Shown: in pieces, positions 9,937-20,493 of the stretch
Numbering within the stretch: the first letter of the stretch is position 1
Layout: every line of letters starts with the position of its first letter
Notes under the pieces: model-generated
Seen by the model: only the letters and a program-made list of their open reading frames with translations
The model's database searches: none
Told to the model about the DNA's origin: nothing
Position numbers and translations under genes: made by a program
Origin: Forficula auricularia
Lineage: Eukaryota; Arthropoda; Insecta; Dermaptera; Forficulidae
Assembly (NCBI GenBank): GCA_024734495.1
Contig: JALMQS010000818.1
Span: 210,846 to 274,845, forward strand
DNA: 64,000 bases
Direction: 5' to 3'

Positions 9937-10561
9937 ACAGTGTAAGAAGTTGACTGGGAGTATAATAGCGTCTAGACCTAAATAGGAGACCAAGCTTGCG
10001 CGCTGCGGATTTAGCAATTGTTGAAATATGGTTAGACTCTAGGAGTGACGCCTAGCATTGAAATGTTATCCCTGAATTCCAGTGAGTTTGAATCGAATCA
10101 TATATCTGGGAGGTTTCTACCGACGCGCCTAGAAATTAGGCAACAATGAGTTTTCACTGCATTGAAGTTAACTAAGTTTTGGGATCCCAGTTTTTAAGTC
10201 TGCATAAGTCTAAATTAATTGAGGAGGCAATGTCTGCACGGTTTTTATGCGATGCAGGGGCGTTATGTAGGGTGCTGTCATCTGCGTAACAATGTACCGG
10301 ATTGGAGGGCAAGTTTAGAAGGTCGTTGATATAGATAAGAAAGAGCGTAGGGGAGATAACCGATCCTTGAGGAACTCCGGCGTTGGTGTGGAAGGAGGAA
10401 GATGATATTCCATCGATGACAACCTTAATGCTTTGGCCTGAAAGAAAACTTTCGAAAAACTTTGAGAGATTCGGCGCAAGGTCGATGGAGGTCAATTTGG
10501 CAAGAAGATTTTTGTGCACTTGGCAGACCATTTCGAAGGTTTTATAGTGTTTATACAACAA
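9937..10561 (-). pseudogene. Jockey-like LINE, internal reverse transcriptase fragment
   Basis: The minus-strand ORF 10561-10172 carries reverse transcriptase blocks: NAGVPQGSVISPTLFLIYI (motif 4/B) and HCYADDSTLH with the catalytic ADD (motif 5/C). The frame then breaks and the reading continues with KLGLLFRSR-type sequence down to about 9937, where it stops inside the ORF. Both ends are missing; loss of the 3' end is unusual for a LINE and suggests later deletion. Same family as 43409-44301 (shared CAGTGAAAACTCA and CGACGCGCCTAGAAAT segments). Confidence 0.8.
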
Positions 10562-11029
10562 TTTAGTTACAATATTTTATAAAGTTGGTAAAGAGTTTAG
10601 CAATACTCAAATTTTGAAGGCGAAAAAAAATAGAGAAAGATTAGGAGACATAAAGTAAATAAGAGTAAGGAGTATCAGTTATTGGGAACCTGAAAGCAAC
10701 AAGGGTCGGCTTTTTCATGAAATTTGGATGTTTTATAGTGTTCACCTGATTTTCTTAAAGGAACTTGATACAAAAATTTTGTAAGAACTAAAAAAATAGA
10801 AAACTCTTATTGAAAAATGTTATATTTTATAGAAAAATAGATATGTACGAATTAATAAGTATTGTCTAGAGGAGATAAACCCTATTTCATCGTCAGGGAC
10901 GTCAGTGCTAAAGGAAAAGAAGTGCCGGAACGCTGAATGTGTACCTCCTCGCACACAATATTTTTCGTGATTTTTTCTCAAATTAGCTAGCATTTTTTTT
11001 TTAATATTTTCCTTTTTTATTTTATTTTT

Positions 11030-11480
11030 TTTCTTATTCTTCCAGCTTTAAAAAATAAAAAGGTAATTTTTTGGCAACGAAATTTTCTCAGGAGAGATGA
11101 CGGACTGCTAGGATCTAAATTAAGAAAAAGGAGTGAAAAAAAATTGTTTTTCTATGCCTTTGTTAAAAATGAAGAAAGTTTTTGAACACTACTGTGGAGA
11201 GAAGAAGGAAACATTTTATTTGTTTCATTCATTGACCCTTTGAAACCCTGAAGAAGGAGGAAAAACCCTCCGAAACGTCGGTTTGAAAGGAAAGGAGGAA
11301 GGATTCCAATAAATTACACCTTATTTGATATGTGTTAATTTTTTCTTTCCTCATTACCTCTGGGCTGCCTTCCATTACATTCAATAAAAAGGTAATCTTT
11401 CGAAGATTTAGGAAAATAATGGAATATACAGGGACGTAGGTAATGGAGAGGGGAAGGTTAAAACCTCCCCACCCCCATAC
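11030..11480 (+). mobile_element. Family D Penelope-like LTR unit
   Basis: AT-rich sequence with a complete hammerhead (11248-11279) and a downstream block CTCTGGGCTGCCTTCCATTA. The same ribozyme flank and block reappear, decayed, at 40330-40510, and the ribozyme half alone at 7495. The overlapping minus-strand frame 11489-11229 is only a shadow of this structure. Boundaries are approximate. Confidence 0.45.
11248..11279 (+). ncRNA. Hammerhead ribozyme, family D (best helix I)
   Basis: CTGAAGA (position 7 is free in hammerheads), extra A, helix II GGAGG/CCTCC, GAAA, helix III as the minimal self-complementary ACGT, cleavage triplet GTC ending at 11279. Outside the core, 11237-11247 pairs with 11280-11290: five pairs, one G-G mismatch, five pairs. 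A two-pair helix III with no loop is typical of hammerheads thought to work as dimers, including those of Penelope-like elements. Confidence 0.85.
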
Positions 11481-12223
11481 ATGTGACACAATTTTTTCTG
11501 CAGAATGGGAGAACTGTTCCGAAACACTTCAAACAGTTCTCCTTGTCCATACGCTTTAACAGAAGCATCAGTGGTTTGATGACATGAGATTTTTATTAGA
11601 ATAACATTTAATTTTTTTACCTATAGTGGGGCGAGGGGAATAAGATATCTGAACAAATTAGTTGATTAGTGCCCCCTCCCTATCTCAGTCACCAAGGGCT
11701 CCAATAAAAATCTATACTTAGGCCACTCGGGAGATTTCACGGTTTGGAAAAAAGTGCCGAAACGCCATTCCAGTCCGTCCTGGCCCCACTACAACCCTGG
11801 TCATCATGTAATTTCATTTAATCAAGAACAGATGCCTCTCAGTGGCGTCATTAAATTATAATGTGAACAATGGGACTTCATTTGTTGAACAAAATCTGAA
11901 AATTCTAATTTGATGATTTCTGAAGGTCTAGTTCTAAGTTTAATTTATTTCTGTATTTGCTTTTAATACTCTCTTCACAGAAAATGCTACTTCATACAAG
12001 TAAATAGAATCAAACGCTAAGAGTGCATCCATTCCTGGATTACTCGGATTTCAGTCCCATCCACCCATCAATCCTGAAGAGATTTTTGTTCAAATTCGAT
12101 TAGTAATGTACTGTATTTTGTCTAACGTTCAATTAGGTCCTCTTGAGAAAGAATGGGATGGTGTTCAGTTTTTTCAACTTTACAGAATTAGTTTTAATGG
12201 TTAAAGTGTGGAAATTTTAATAT

Positions 12224-13207
12224 TTGTTATTCTTTAATTATTTACCACCATGTACGGGTACCCACTTTGGAGACCACTGTCCTAAGCTGCAATATGTTGA
12301 TGATAGCCTGGCTATTGTCAAGAAAAACAGCGTAGACTTTTGCATAGAGGCTCTTAATGGTTTCACTGATAATCTATTCTTCACATATGAAAAAGAAATA
12401 AACAATAACATCAGTTTTTTAGATATTAAAATTATCAGAGTTGGAAAACAGTTGAGGACGGACTTATATATGAAAGATTCAAAATCAAATTGAATGTTGA
12501 ACTTTAGATCAATTCAACCACTTCAACATAAAATTAGTTTAACATATGGAGAAATAAGTAGATTGGATAGAATATGTGATGAGAGCTATAGAGACATTAG
12601 ATTGAATGATCTGCAAAAGAAATGTGAAAGCAATGGATATTCGAAACAATTTTTCAATGAAGTTCTAGCTAAATATTGAAAAAATAAATTAGTAATAAAT
12701 AAATAAGATAAAATTATTAAAGGCTCCATCCCATATATAGTACATGATTTATCTGCGAAAATCTTGAGAATTCTAAATAATAATGACATAAAATTGGTAC
12801 ACAGTGTTAGCAGGCCACTCATGAACATATTCAATAATAAGACTCATGTTGAAAAATTTGATAAAATGGGGGTTGTTTATGAGATGGTCTGTGATACTTG
12901 TAAAAAAGATAAAAAAGCACACAAATATATAGGTGAGACTTCAAGGCATTTGAGACAAAGAATAAAGGAACATATTTCATCGATTAATGGAAATAAATTG
13001 GTCTCCGCGTTGTCCATTCATGCTATTGACAACGAACATAGTTTCGATTTTGAAGGTGTGAAGATTATAGATTATGAGATGAATTGGACCAAGAGGAAAA
13101 TAAAAGAATCTCTTTATATATTGAAAGATATCGATGAATGTGTAAATTTCAAAATGGATTCGGAAAACATATCAGAATGCTACAGTCTCATTGTGTCATT
13201 GTTGTGA
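12224..13207 (+). pseudogene. Penelope-like element: reverse transcriptase end and GIY-YIG endonuclease
   Basis: Three frames in order give the C-terminal half of one Penelope-like ORF. The first (12224-12493) has the RT motif YVDDSLAIV and NNNISFLDIKI. The second (12494-12679) is the thumb and linker region (NFRSIQPLQHKISLTYGEIS). The third (12764-13207, open from about 12715) ends in a GIY-YIG nuclease: VVYEMVCDTCKK, then KYIGETSRHLRQRIKEH and SALSIHAIDNEHSF. Stops after codon 90 and at 12677-12679 separate the parts, and the N-terminal half is not recognisable upstream, so this copy is dead. A hammerhead lies about 500 bp downstream, where Penelope-like LTRs place it. Confidence 0.85.
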
Positions 13208-13701
13208 AAGTGTTGATTTGGTTTAATGTATTGATTGAACAGGTATTAAGTTTATAAGAAAAAGTAATAAGGAGATGTATATATTGATATTTCATTAATA
13301 AAAAATAAAAAATAAAGAATAAATTAACTTATAATGTATTTCTGGAATAGATTATTTATAATGGGTTTTTTAATTGATTGATGATTAACTACGCAATGAA
13401 ATAATTAGGGGAAAAAAATAAAATTGAAAATAATATTTAATGTAATCATCAGTTCAAAATAGTTTCTGGTTCAGTGATAAATGTTTTTATAAATTGTTGC
13501 TATATACATGTGATTGTAATGAATTGTGTGATGTATCTGTATTGAAGATTTGGGAATGAATGTTTCATGTGAAATGACAAATTCCGGTTCTTGAACGAGA
13601 TGTATGTATGATTTCAAACTATTGTATATTTTATTGTGTTATATAATTCTCTATAAAAAGAAAAAATGTAAATAAAATGTTTCATTTCAATTTTAGAACT
13701 A

Positions 13702-13741
13702 CTGAGGATGGTCAACCAGTGGTGACCGAAACTGTATAGTT
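13702..13741 (+). ncRNA. Hammerhead ribozyme in the 3' region of the Penelope-like element, family E
   Basis: CTGAGGA, one extra T, helix II GGTCA/TGACC around ACCAGTGG, GAAA, helix III ACT/AGT around GTAT, and cleavage triplet GTT ending at 13741. Helix I is weaker: TA (13700-13701) pairs with TA (13742-13743), then AG (13696-13697) with TC across a two-base bulge. All core positions are intact. Confidence 0.65.
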
Positions 13742-13984
13742 TATCAATTAAATAATTCAAATAGTTATTGAAATTATTGTTTTTTATTATATTTGTGACA
13801 AAAAACAACCCTTCAATTTAACAAAGAAAATTTAATTTTATGTTTTTATTTCAGATCTTATAGGATTATTATTTTTTTTTATTATTTTCCCTATTTATTT
13901 TTTTATAGTGTTTATCAATATGAACGAATGTGGGCAAATTGGCGTACGAGTAAACAAATATACACATAATATATAGACCATTAG

Positions 13985-14175
13985 AAAGCTAGAAATGCAA
14001 AGGCTGGGTGCGGGTGTAGGGGGTGGATGTGGGAGGCGGGAGGTGGGGTGCAGTTGTGGGGATCCGGGGGGTGGGTGGCGCGGGTGGGGTGGGGCGGAGG
14101 TGGGGGTGCGGTGGTGGGGGCGAGGTGGGCTGGTTTCGGGAAGGGGGTGGGGTCAGGGGTTACCGTGCATCGCTC
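13985..14175 (+). other. G-rich island with quadruplex-type runs
   Basis: About 190 bases are dominated by G and GT on the plus strand (GGGGGTGGATGTGGGAGGCG and GGTGGGGTGGGGCGGAGG are examples) inside an otherwise AT-rich region. Many successive runs of three to six G could form G-quadruplexes. The open frames here (13995-14301) result from the lack of A and T and show no protein features. The following 14176-14262 (TATATATATACCAGCTGCGA) looks like an unrelated repeat end. Confidence 0.6.
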
Positions 14176-14686
14176 GGTGGCTCCAGGTACTATATATATA
14201 TACCAGCTGCGAAGCCCGTCTTCTTTATAATCACAACCCCTCGGTGCGCCACTGGTATTGTCAAGATTGAAAACAGTTATTCTAAATTCAAATATATTTA
14301 AAAAATCAATATGTAATTATATCTATCTAAATTAAATTAACTATGAAGTCAAGTCTAGTATATATAATTTTACTGCCAAGGTGTTAAAAAGCAAAATGAT
14401 AATCAATAAAAATTTAATACAAAAAATAATATAGTTTATTTAGTTTAATTTCTTTATTTGATAATCTTTGCCGGGAAGTGAGATAAAAATAAAAAAATTC
14501 ATTTTTACCGCAACAAAGCCAAAACATTTCCTAAATTTATAAATAAATAATCAAAATTAATTAAAATATTACTATTTGTAAAAGATAAATTAAAAATATA
14601 ATTATTTACGAGAGCAAAGACGAAAGAGAATATTCAGAATAAAATTTTTTAAAAATAGTCAAATCAATCACCATCCTCTAGTTTCC

Positions 14687-14694
14687 TATATAAG
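14687..14694 (+). promoter_or_regulatory. TATA box
   Basis: CCTATATAAGGAAG is a strong TATA element about 210 bp upstream of the ATG at 14903. A start near 14715-14725 would leave a leader of roughly 180 nt, possibly with a small intron. Confidence 0.5.
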
Positions 14695-14902
14695 GAAGAT
14701 CCGACCCTATCAAAAGTATATTGGCAACAAATCAAATCATTGAAGATAATTTGTTTTTTCCCAATCATATAAGCTTTGATTCTTCCCTGGTCTAAAATAT
14801 AAATAAAGCAATAATATTAAGTTATTAAGATTTAAATAAATTAGTAAATAAATAAAATAATCAAATAAATAAGATATTTATTTAGTTAAGACAATAAATA
14901 TA

Positions 14903-15064
14903 ATGGAAATATCCATATTGCTACTCGTATATGGATTCATGGCGTCCCTCAACGCCCCTCAACCACCGCCATTTTATCAAATAAATCCATTGAACGATTG
15001 TGAAACTATTAAACAACTAATAAATATTTTCTCTAGAATTAATACAAATTCAAAAATAAGATGA
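14903..15064 (+). CDS. Small secreted peptide precursor, 53 residues
   Basis: ATG at 14903 opens 53 codons ending in TGA at 15062-15064. The first 18 residues (MEISILLLVYGFMASLNA) form a clear signal peptide with a hydrophobic core and an A-N-A type cleavage site. The mature part would be about 35 residues, starting PQPPPFYQINPLNDC, with a single cysteine and an amphipathic C-terminal stretch (ETIKQLINIFSRINTNSK). A TATA box upstream supports a real gene. I do not recognise the family; the size and form fit a secreted effector, antimicrobial or signalling peptide, but that is inference. A later exon could alter the end, since GATAAG-like context follows; AATAAA occurs near 15190. Confidence 0.5.
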   Translation: MEISILLLVYGFMASLNAPQPPPFYQINPLNDCETIKQLINIFSRINTNSKIR

Positions 15065-15439
15065 TCGTTAACTGATTTTAATTTTAAATATTTATTGGTA
15101 ACATATTTTGTAAGTAAAACTTTTTGCTTTTCATATAACCTTAAATCATAATAATTTTTATTTCCTTATAAATATTTAAAAATTTCAATAATAAAACTTT
15201 TTATTTCAATTGATCAGAATTTCTATTTCAATGTACTTTTATTTTCAAAAATTTTAATTATTATTTCTTATCAACTTTTTTTATTTCAATTCGTCATTCT
15301 ATTTAATACTACAAAGTAAATATTTTTTTAATTCTTATAGTGATTTCTATAGATATATTTATTTATTCTAGATCAGGAATATGGAAGAATTTAATTAAAC
15401 TATATTTTTTGTGTCCTTTTTTTTAATTTTTAAGTAGAA

Positions 15440-15625
15440 AATTAGACGTTTCAGATACCTTCAGAAGTTCATTTAGCCTACATACATAAAAACGAAATTA
15501 TTATTTGTTTTATTATATTGTAATAAGTCAACAAGTGATTTGTATTTCCAATAACATACAATTCTAAAAATTGATATTGTAATTAAAATGAATATTTGAA
15601 GATGTCCGAAACATCCAAATAATTA
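15440..15625. repeat. Decayed inverted hammerhead pair
   Basis: On the minus strand near 15465-15445 is CTGAAGGTATCTGAAACGTC and on the plus strand near 15597 is TTGAAGATGTCCGAAACATC. Each retains GAAAC and part of the core, but helix II is missing. The head-to-head layout matches the other ribozyme units in the window. Confidence 0.35.
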
Positions 15626-15849
15626 ATAAAAAATCAAAAAAGTCATAAAAATCTTCCAGATTTAAAATAAGTGAAATTATGAAACTATATTTTCTTTTTC
15701 GATGAAAATGAAATAACAACTTATAAACTTTGATTGAATCAAGTTATTAACAAGAGGTTTGGTTGCCCATCAGTGGAGATAGATCCGCCTTCGTCAAAAA
15801 TTTAAAAAAATTAATGATTTTTTCCTCCTATTCCTTGGATTACTTGTTG

Positions 15850-17125
15850 ATGGTTATTATTATTATATATTTGAGTTGTTGCACTTTTCAGCCTTACTGC
15901 TGGAAAAATTTCACCTATCCCTTGGATGGGCTGGGATTAGGCTCGGTCGACATGGAGAGGAAATTCACCCTGTCCCACACTCGACTCTATAACGATAGGA
16001 ACTTTCTCACTAGATGGCAGGTTTGTAGAATAGTTGCCTTTTGCATTGTTCAGATTATACTGCAAGAGAGTCCTAAAGCTGTTACATTTTCTTTTAACTT
16101 TCTGGTCAAGATTCCTTCCAGCTGAGGCAAGATGGTCACACTTTCAAGTTTCCAGAGTCGTTTAACCTCGATAGCAATATTTTGATATTTCCAGATTTTC
16201 TCTGTTTCTACTTTTATAAGATTGTGGGACAGGGGGACTCCAATTTCGACGATCCAAGCTCTTCGAGATCGCTTTTCAATAATAAGGATGTCAGGTCTGT
16301 TATGTTCCACAGTCCTATCTGTGAGTATAGGCCGGTCGCAGTATAGTAAGGCCTCACTCGACTCAAGAACAGGCGCAGGAGAATATTTATAATAAGGTGG
16401 CAAAATATCCAGAAGTTTGTATTTGTTGGCAAGTTTGGAGTGAATTACTTTAGCCACACTGTTATGTCTGTTTAGATAGTCATTATCGGCCAACACAGAG
16501 CATCCCGCGATTACGTGTTCAATGGTTCTCCAGGCTTACAGCATCTTCTACATTTATCAGGGGTGTTTAACTTTAAAATATTTCTTTCGTAATTTTTTGT
16601 TCTTATTACTTTGTCTTGAATTGATATTATAAATCCCTCTGTTTCGGGAAATAAGTATCCTTTCTTAGTGAATAGGAGGGATCCACTTTTATCAATATTT
16701 TCATCGTTGATTTGCAGAGGATACTTTCCATGGAGTACTTTTGCTATCCAATCAGAGAATATATCAACGTAGGATCTGACCTCACTCAACAGAGTGCGGT
16801 CTTTAAGTTTGAGAGGAGTGTGTGATGTGTCTAACTCCACTATTTTAGCAATTTTCGGGTGGTTTCGGGTGATTTTGAAAATATGATCTTAATTTGTTCT
16901 CTTGATTGCGGGATAGTCGGCATAAATGGGAATAGACCTCTCCATCCCTTCGAGCTTTAGGTGAGCACAACCGTTCCAAATTGATTTATGTTGAAGAAAT
17001 CGGAACTTCATGTTAATAACCATTGAAGTTAACCCATCCCGCTCCTCTAAATCAGTCCCCGACCATTTAACAATGCCAAAAGAGTATATGAGGATAGGCA
17101 CAGTCCAGGGGTTGATAGCCTTAAA
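15850..17125 (-). pseudogene. Non-LTR retrotransposon C-terminus with zinc knuckle and restriction-like endonuclease
   Basis: Minus-strand frames run 17101-16889, 16840-16511, then 16540 to 15987. They give, in order: a post-RT region (PILIYSFGIVKWSGTDLEE), a segment with ETEGFIISIQDKVIRTKNY, a CCHC-like knuckle (CRRCCK then EHVIAGC), and an endonuclease-like domain (RPDILIIEKRSRRAWIVEI, then KIWKYQNIAIEVKRLWKL) ending in LVRKFLSL. The layout fits LINEs of the R2/R4/Dong-like type with a C-terminal restriction-like endonuclease. A one-base deletion lies at the knuckle, and further shifts and a stop at 16050 make it a pseudogene. The 3' UTR ends in an ATA-type simple tail near 15850-15870. It is 5'-truncated next to an ATT repeat (17127-17150). 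Confidence 0.75.
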
Positions 17126-17249
17126 TATTATTATTATTATTATTACTATATTTTATTCTTTTAAAAACTGAGACTTTTAGAAATTTTTTTTTATATTGTC
17201 TAGTAGTTTTTAAGGAATTTGGTGTTGGTACTTGGTGAAACATTTTTAA

Positions 17250-17650
17250 AATTATTGGTACAAATATTTGGTACAAGTATTTTTTATCCAATAATTTTAT
17301 ATTGTCAACTGTTTGATAATAAACTATTTTAGAAAATAAATTAAAAACATATTTAACCAACTTTAAAAATTTTAATTTACATTTACATTTATGATTTTAA
17401 TAAATATTAAATCTATAAGACCTTTCTCAATCATATTTTTGTTTCTATTGCAGCTCAATTTCAAAACGTTAAAGCCATGAGGATCCTAATTCTCGATGCT
17501 CATTAAAAATATTAAACTCCTCCTTAATCAGCTTATGAAATAGAACGATGGTACTGAAGACATAGGTATGTGACGCCAGGTTATGATATCTGGACTACTG
17601 GAGAAGAGAATTGAATATAATTTTTATTGATGCTCAGAAATAGAAGATTC
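17250..17650 (+). other. Duplicated exon-like block, copy 1
   Basis: This block is similar to 19550-20220, including CAACTGTTTG upstream, a pyrimidine tract with acceptor TTTGTTTCTATTGCAG at 17438-17453, and a following segment CTCAATTTCAAAACG with TCATTAAAAATA. The copies differ by an indel in the exon-like part, so no frame is kept. It may be part of a non-coding transcript duplicated downstream, or a dispersed repeat. Confidence 0.35.
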
Positions 17651-17894
17651 TCAATGAACATAAGGTAAATTTACATATTTTATTTTTACAGCTTTGGAAT
17701 TTGGATAGTAAATAAACAGATTAAAGTGATAAATATAAACAGAAAAGAAAACAATTCAACTGCAACGGATCGCTGCTAGACTTTATTCATAGTCATTTGA
17801 CATTTTAATATGTTTATTCCTTTATTATTATATATTAATCAGGTAAAAAGATTCCCAACAAAAACACATGTGTAAAAAAGGCCAAGATACTGAA

Positions 17895-18115
17895 TTATGG
17901 CCTGAAGAAGGGAATGTTTCGGTTTTGGGATTATTAATGCTACAAATTCTACCAACATGCCAAGTTTTAGCATTACAGTGTCATTTTATTTTTACTATGT
18001 ATAGGTATGTTAATTTAGTCTATAAATTTCATCTCTTCATTTCAGGCCCTGAAGAAGGGCAAGTTTCGGTTTTTCAATTTCCTTCTTTATTAACGTGCCA
18101 AGCTTAAATAGTATG
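17895..18115 (+). repeat. Two imperfect direct repeats with CCTGAAGAAGGG
   Basis: Segments at 17890-17965 and 18045-18115 share CCTGAAGAAGGG, GTTTCGGTTTT and TTATTAA. This gives a frame (17868-18107) with two PEEG...VSV motifs. Both look like repeats and not a gene. Confidence 0.35.
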
Positions 18116-18299
18116 CCAAATTTCACCATTCTAAAATCAGCGTATGTACTCTAGAATTTTGATGAACCAGTCAGTCTGACAAAAAAAGCCTATCTTTGGC
18201 TTATTCTAATTTCGATGGTATAAGCAAAAGAAATGTGAAATTTGGTAATTTAGTTAAGATTATAGCTAGTATTGTAGAAAAATAATTCAGCCATGTAGA

Positions 18300-18800
18300 G
18301 GTTTCCAGTGCGAAGTTACAGAGGCGTCAAATTGACTCGAGTTGCTTCCTGTAAACTGTAAAGGGTAGTCTGGCAGTGCGCGCCCGCTCGAATCGAACTT
18401 GGCTAGGGCACTGCCCCCGTGCCCCCAGATTTGGTCTTTTTGAAAAGTACTTTCTTACTCTAGTGAAGTACTTTAACAATTGTAATGTAATTTTCCTAAA
18501 AACTTTATATAATCTTTTTTGTGGTCCTCAATGTACTTGAATAGAATATTAAATTTTATCAAAATTTGTTAGGCCATTTTCAAGATATTTAGAAAAAACT
18601 AAATAAGTACTAGATTAAATATTAATATACAAGTAAAGATTTGAGCATCTTATTTTTTTGAAAAGAGTTGGAATGTTTTTCAAAAATGAGCTCGGAGTTC
18701 AGATTAACAAATCAATTTTAAACTAGAAAGAATTTATGGGTGTGAGCTAACTGCCTGGAAAGCAAGTTGGTTCTCAGGTTCGACTCCTGGGGGGATGAAT
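18300..18800. repeat. Mixed repeat fragments, including a tRNA-like B box
   Basis: 18300-18440 is a GC-richer segment (GCGCGCCCGCTCGAATCG). 18470-18620 is a fragment of the TTTTTACTTTATCC family. 18736-18800 has a tRNA-like promoter box (CAGGTTCGACTCCTGG) followed by GATGAATCCTCTGATAT, related to 28590-28640 and 23660-23710. None encodes a protein. Confidence 0.35.
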
Positions 18801-19186
18801 CCTCTGATATCGCAATTTAATAATATTTCTATTAAAATCTTAGATTCTGTCCTAAAAATTAAATTCTTTCTAGTCTAAATATTAATGTTTCTGGGTCGAT
18901 ATGTATCAAAAACTAATCAGCGCTTCATTTCGTTAAAGTAATGGTATATTTTAAAATTCATTTGAATCATTTTTTCCCATAAAATACGACACCCAACATT
19001 TCGTCTTTTTTGGACCTCCCCTTCGTCAAGCTGCCTGACATTTCCTGGAACTCCCATAAAAGTTAGACACCCGACCTATAAACGATTTGTTCCCAACAAG
19101 TTAAGAATAAAATTAAAATTAAATTGATTAAGTGCTAACGTGACGTTTCTTTAGACCCTCCTTCCTTGCAACATATCATCATGCTA

Positions 19187-19496
19187 AGCAATACCTAGAG
19201 GCGACTGTGGGTCAGTGGGTAGAGTGCTGGCTCGCTGACTCGAAGATCGCTGGTTCGAGACCGAGTCTCGGCAGATAGATATTTGCAGTCGCCTCCTCTT
19301 GGAAAGTAATGGCAACCTACCAAGAGTATAATTGCCTAGTAACCTCTCCAAATTAGCCGTTCGGAACCGGCGCGGCGTTAAAAAGTAGGTCCCGTATATC
19401 TGTGTAAAACAACTAAACACACTCAGCACAGGTATATGTGGAGAGGAGCCGACACCCGTTTCGGGTATGGCACTCGAAGAAGAAGAAGCAATACCT
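19187..19496 (+). mobile_element. tRNA-derived SINE with target-site duplication
   Basis: The 290 bp element (19197-19486) has a tRNA-like head: an A box around GGGTCAGTGGGTAGAGTGCT, and a B box CTGGTTCGAGACCGAG. A unique body and a (GAA)n 3' end follow. Perfect 10 bp duplications AGCAATACCT flank it at 19187-19196 and 19487-19496, showing retrotransposition. The head resembles a tRNA with a GGTTCGA T-arm but does not fold as an intact tRNA. The overlapping minus-strand frame is accidental. Confidence 0.88.
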
Positions 19497-19549
19497 GTGG
19501 TTGCAAACGTATTTTATGAATGGTCCCTAAGAGCTGTGATTTTTGTGAA

Positions 19550-20220
19550 ATTTTTAATATTCAACTGTTTGGATACAAACTATCTTAGAAAAAACAATAG
19601 CATATAGTTAAGTACCTTAAAAATATTTAATTTATATTTATGCTTTTATTAAAACAGAATTTTATAAATAAATATGTAAATTGTATCTCCCGCTTATATA
19701 AATTATATTAAATTATCTGAGGTTGGTAGTATTGCATAGTGTCCTCGACTCAACTATGTTCACTCTTAATAGACCACATGTTATGTATGACATTAAATGA
19801 GTGTGTATATTGATGAAAGGACTCTTATTCAATTCTACTATACTTTCAGGTAACTATCATTTATAACTTATCTTGTATATTATCTATTGCATTTATAAAT
19901 AAAACTACTATACTTTCAGAATCGTCTAATGTTCAATTTACCCAATCCACACTCTTACAAAATATAAAATTTATAAGAATTTTTCTCGATAACATCAATC
20001 ATGTGTTTTTTCTATTTCAGTTCAATTTCATGACAAGGGAATCAAGAGAGATCACGATTTTCAACGAACATTAAAAATAATTATGCTCTTCCTTAACTAG
20101 ATTATAGAATACATAGAAGACATAAATATAATAGAAAACATATAAATGTAGCACCGCCAAATGAAATCTGGACTATTGGGAAGGCAGAAAAAAGTCGACT
20201 GAGGTCAAATGCCATGCTTC
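19550..20220 (+). other. Duplicated exon-like block, copy 2
   Basis: Homologous to 17250-17650. It shares CAACTGTTTGGATACAAAC, an acceptor TTTTTTCTATTTCAG near 20007-20021, an exon-like segment beginning TTCAATTTCATGACAAGG, and AAATCTGGACTATTGGG. Between the halves lies about 300 bp absent from copy 1 (19690-19960). Confidence 0.35.
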
Positions 20221-20493
20221 AAAAGACTATTAAAGATTAAATGGGTAGGATAGAAATCACAAACAAGTAACTTCTTAAAATTACAGAAAATAGAATAGTT
20301 TGCTAGAATCTGAAGAAGAGAAGAACTCAAATGATCGGGACACATTAAAGATTGCTAAAGGATATTTTATTAAGGCAAAGAAATTTAAAAAAAATTTAAG
20401 AAACTATTAAAATTAAAAAAAATTAAAATTCTAGGTAGATTTCACAAAAAAAAAATAAAATAAATAAAGGACAATATGCTTTTGTTTAGCATG

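Noticed and set aside
12586..12834. 82-codon minus-strand frame
   Set aside because: Shadow of the Penelope-like frames on the plus strand.
13995..14301. Glycine-rich overlapping frames
   Set aside because: They arise because the G-rich tract contains no stop codons; three frames are open at once, which a real gene would not show.
15763..16125. 120-codon plus-strand frame
   Set aside because: Antisense to the LINE 3' UTR and endonuclease end on the minus strand.
17890..18070. Two CTGAAGAAGGG motifs resembling hammerheads
   Set aside because: They are followed by GTTTCGG, the complement of CCGAAAC, and not by GAAA on the same strand, so no ribozyme fold is possible.
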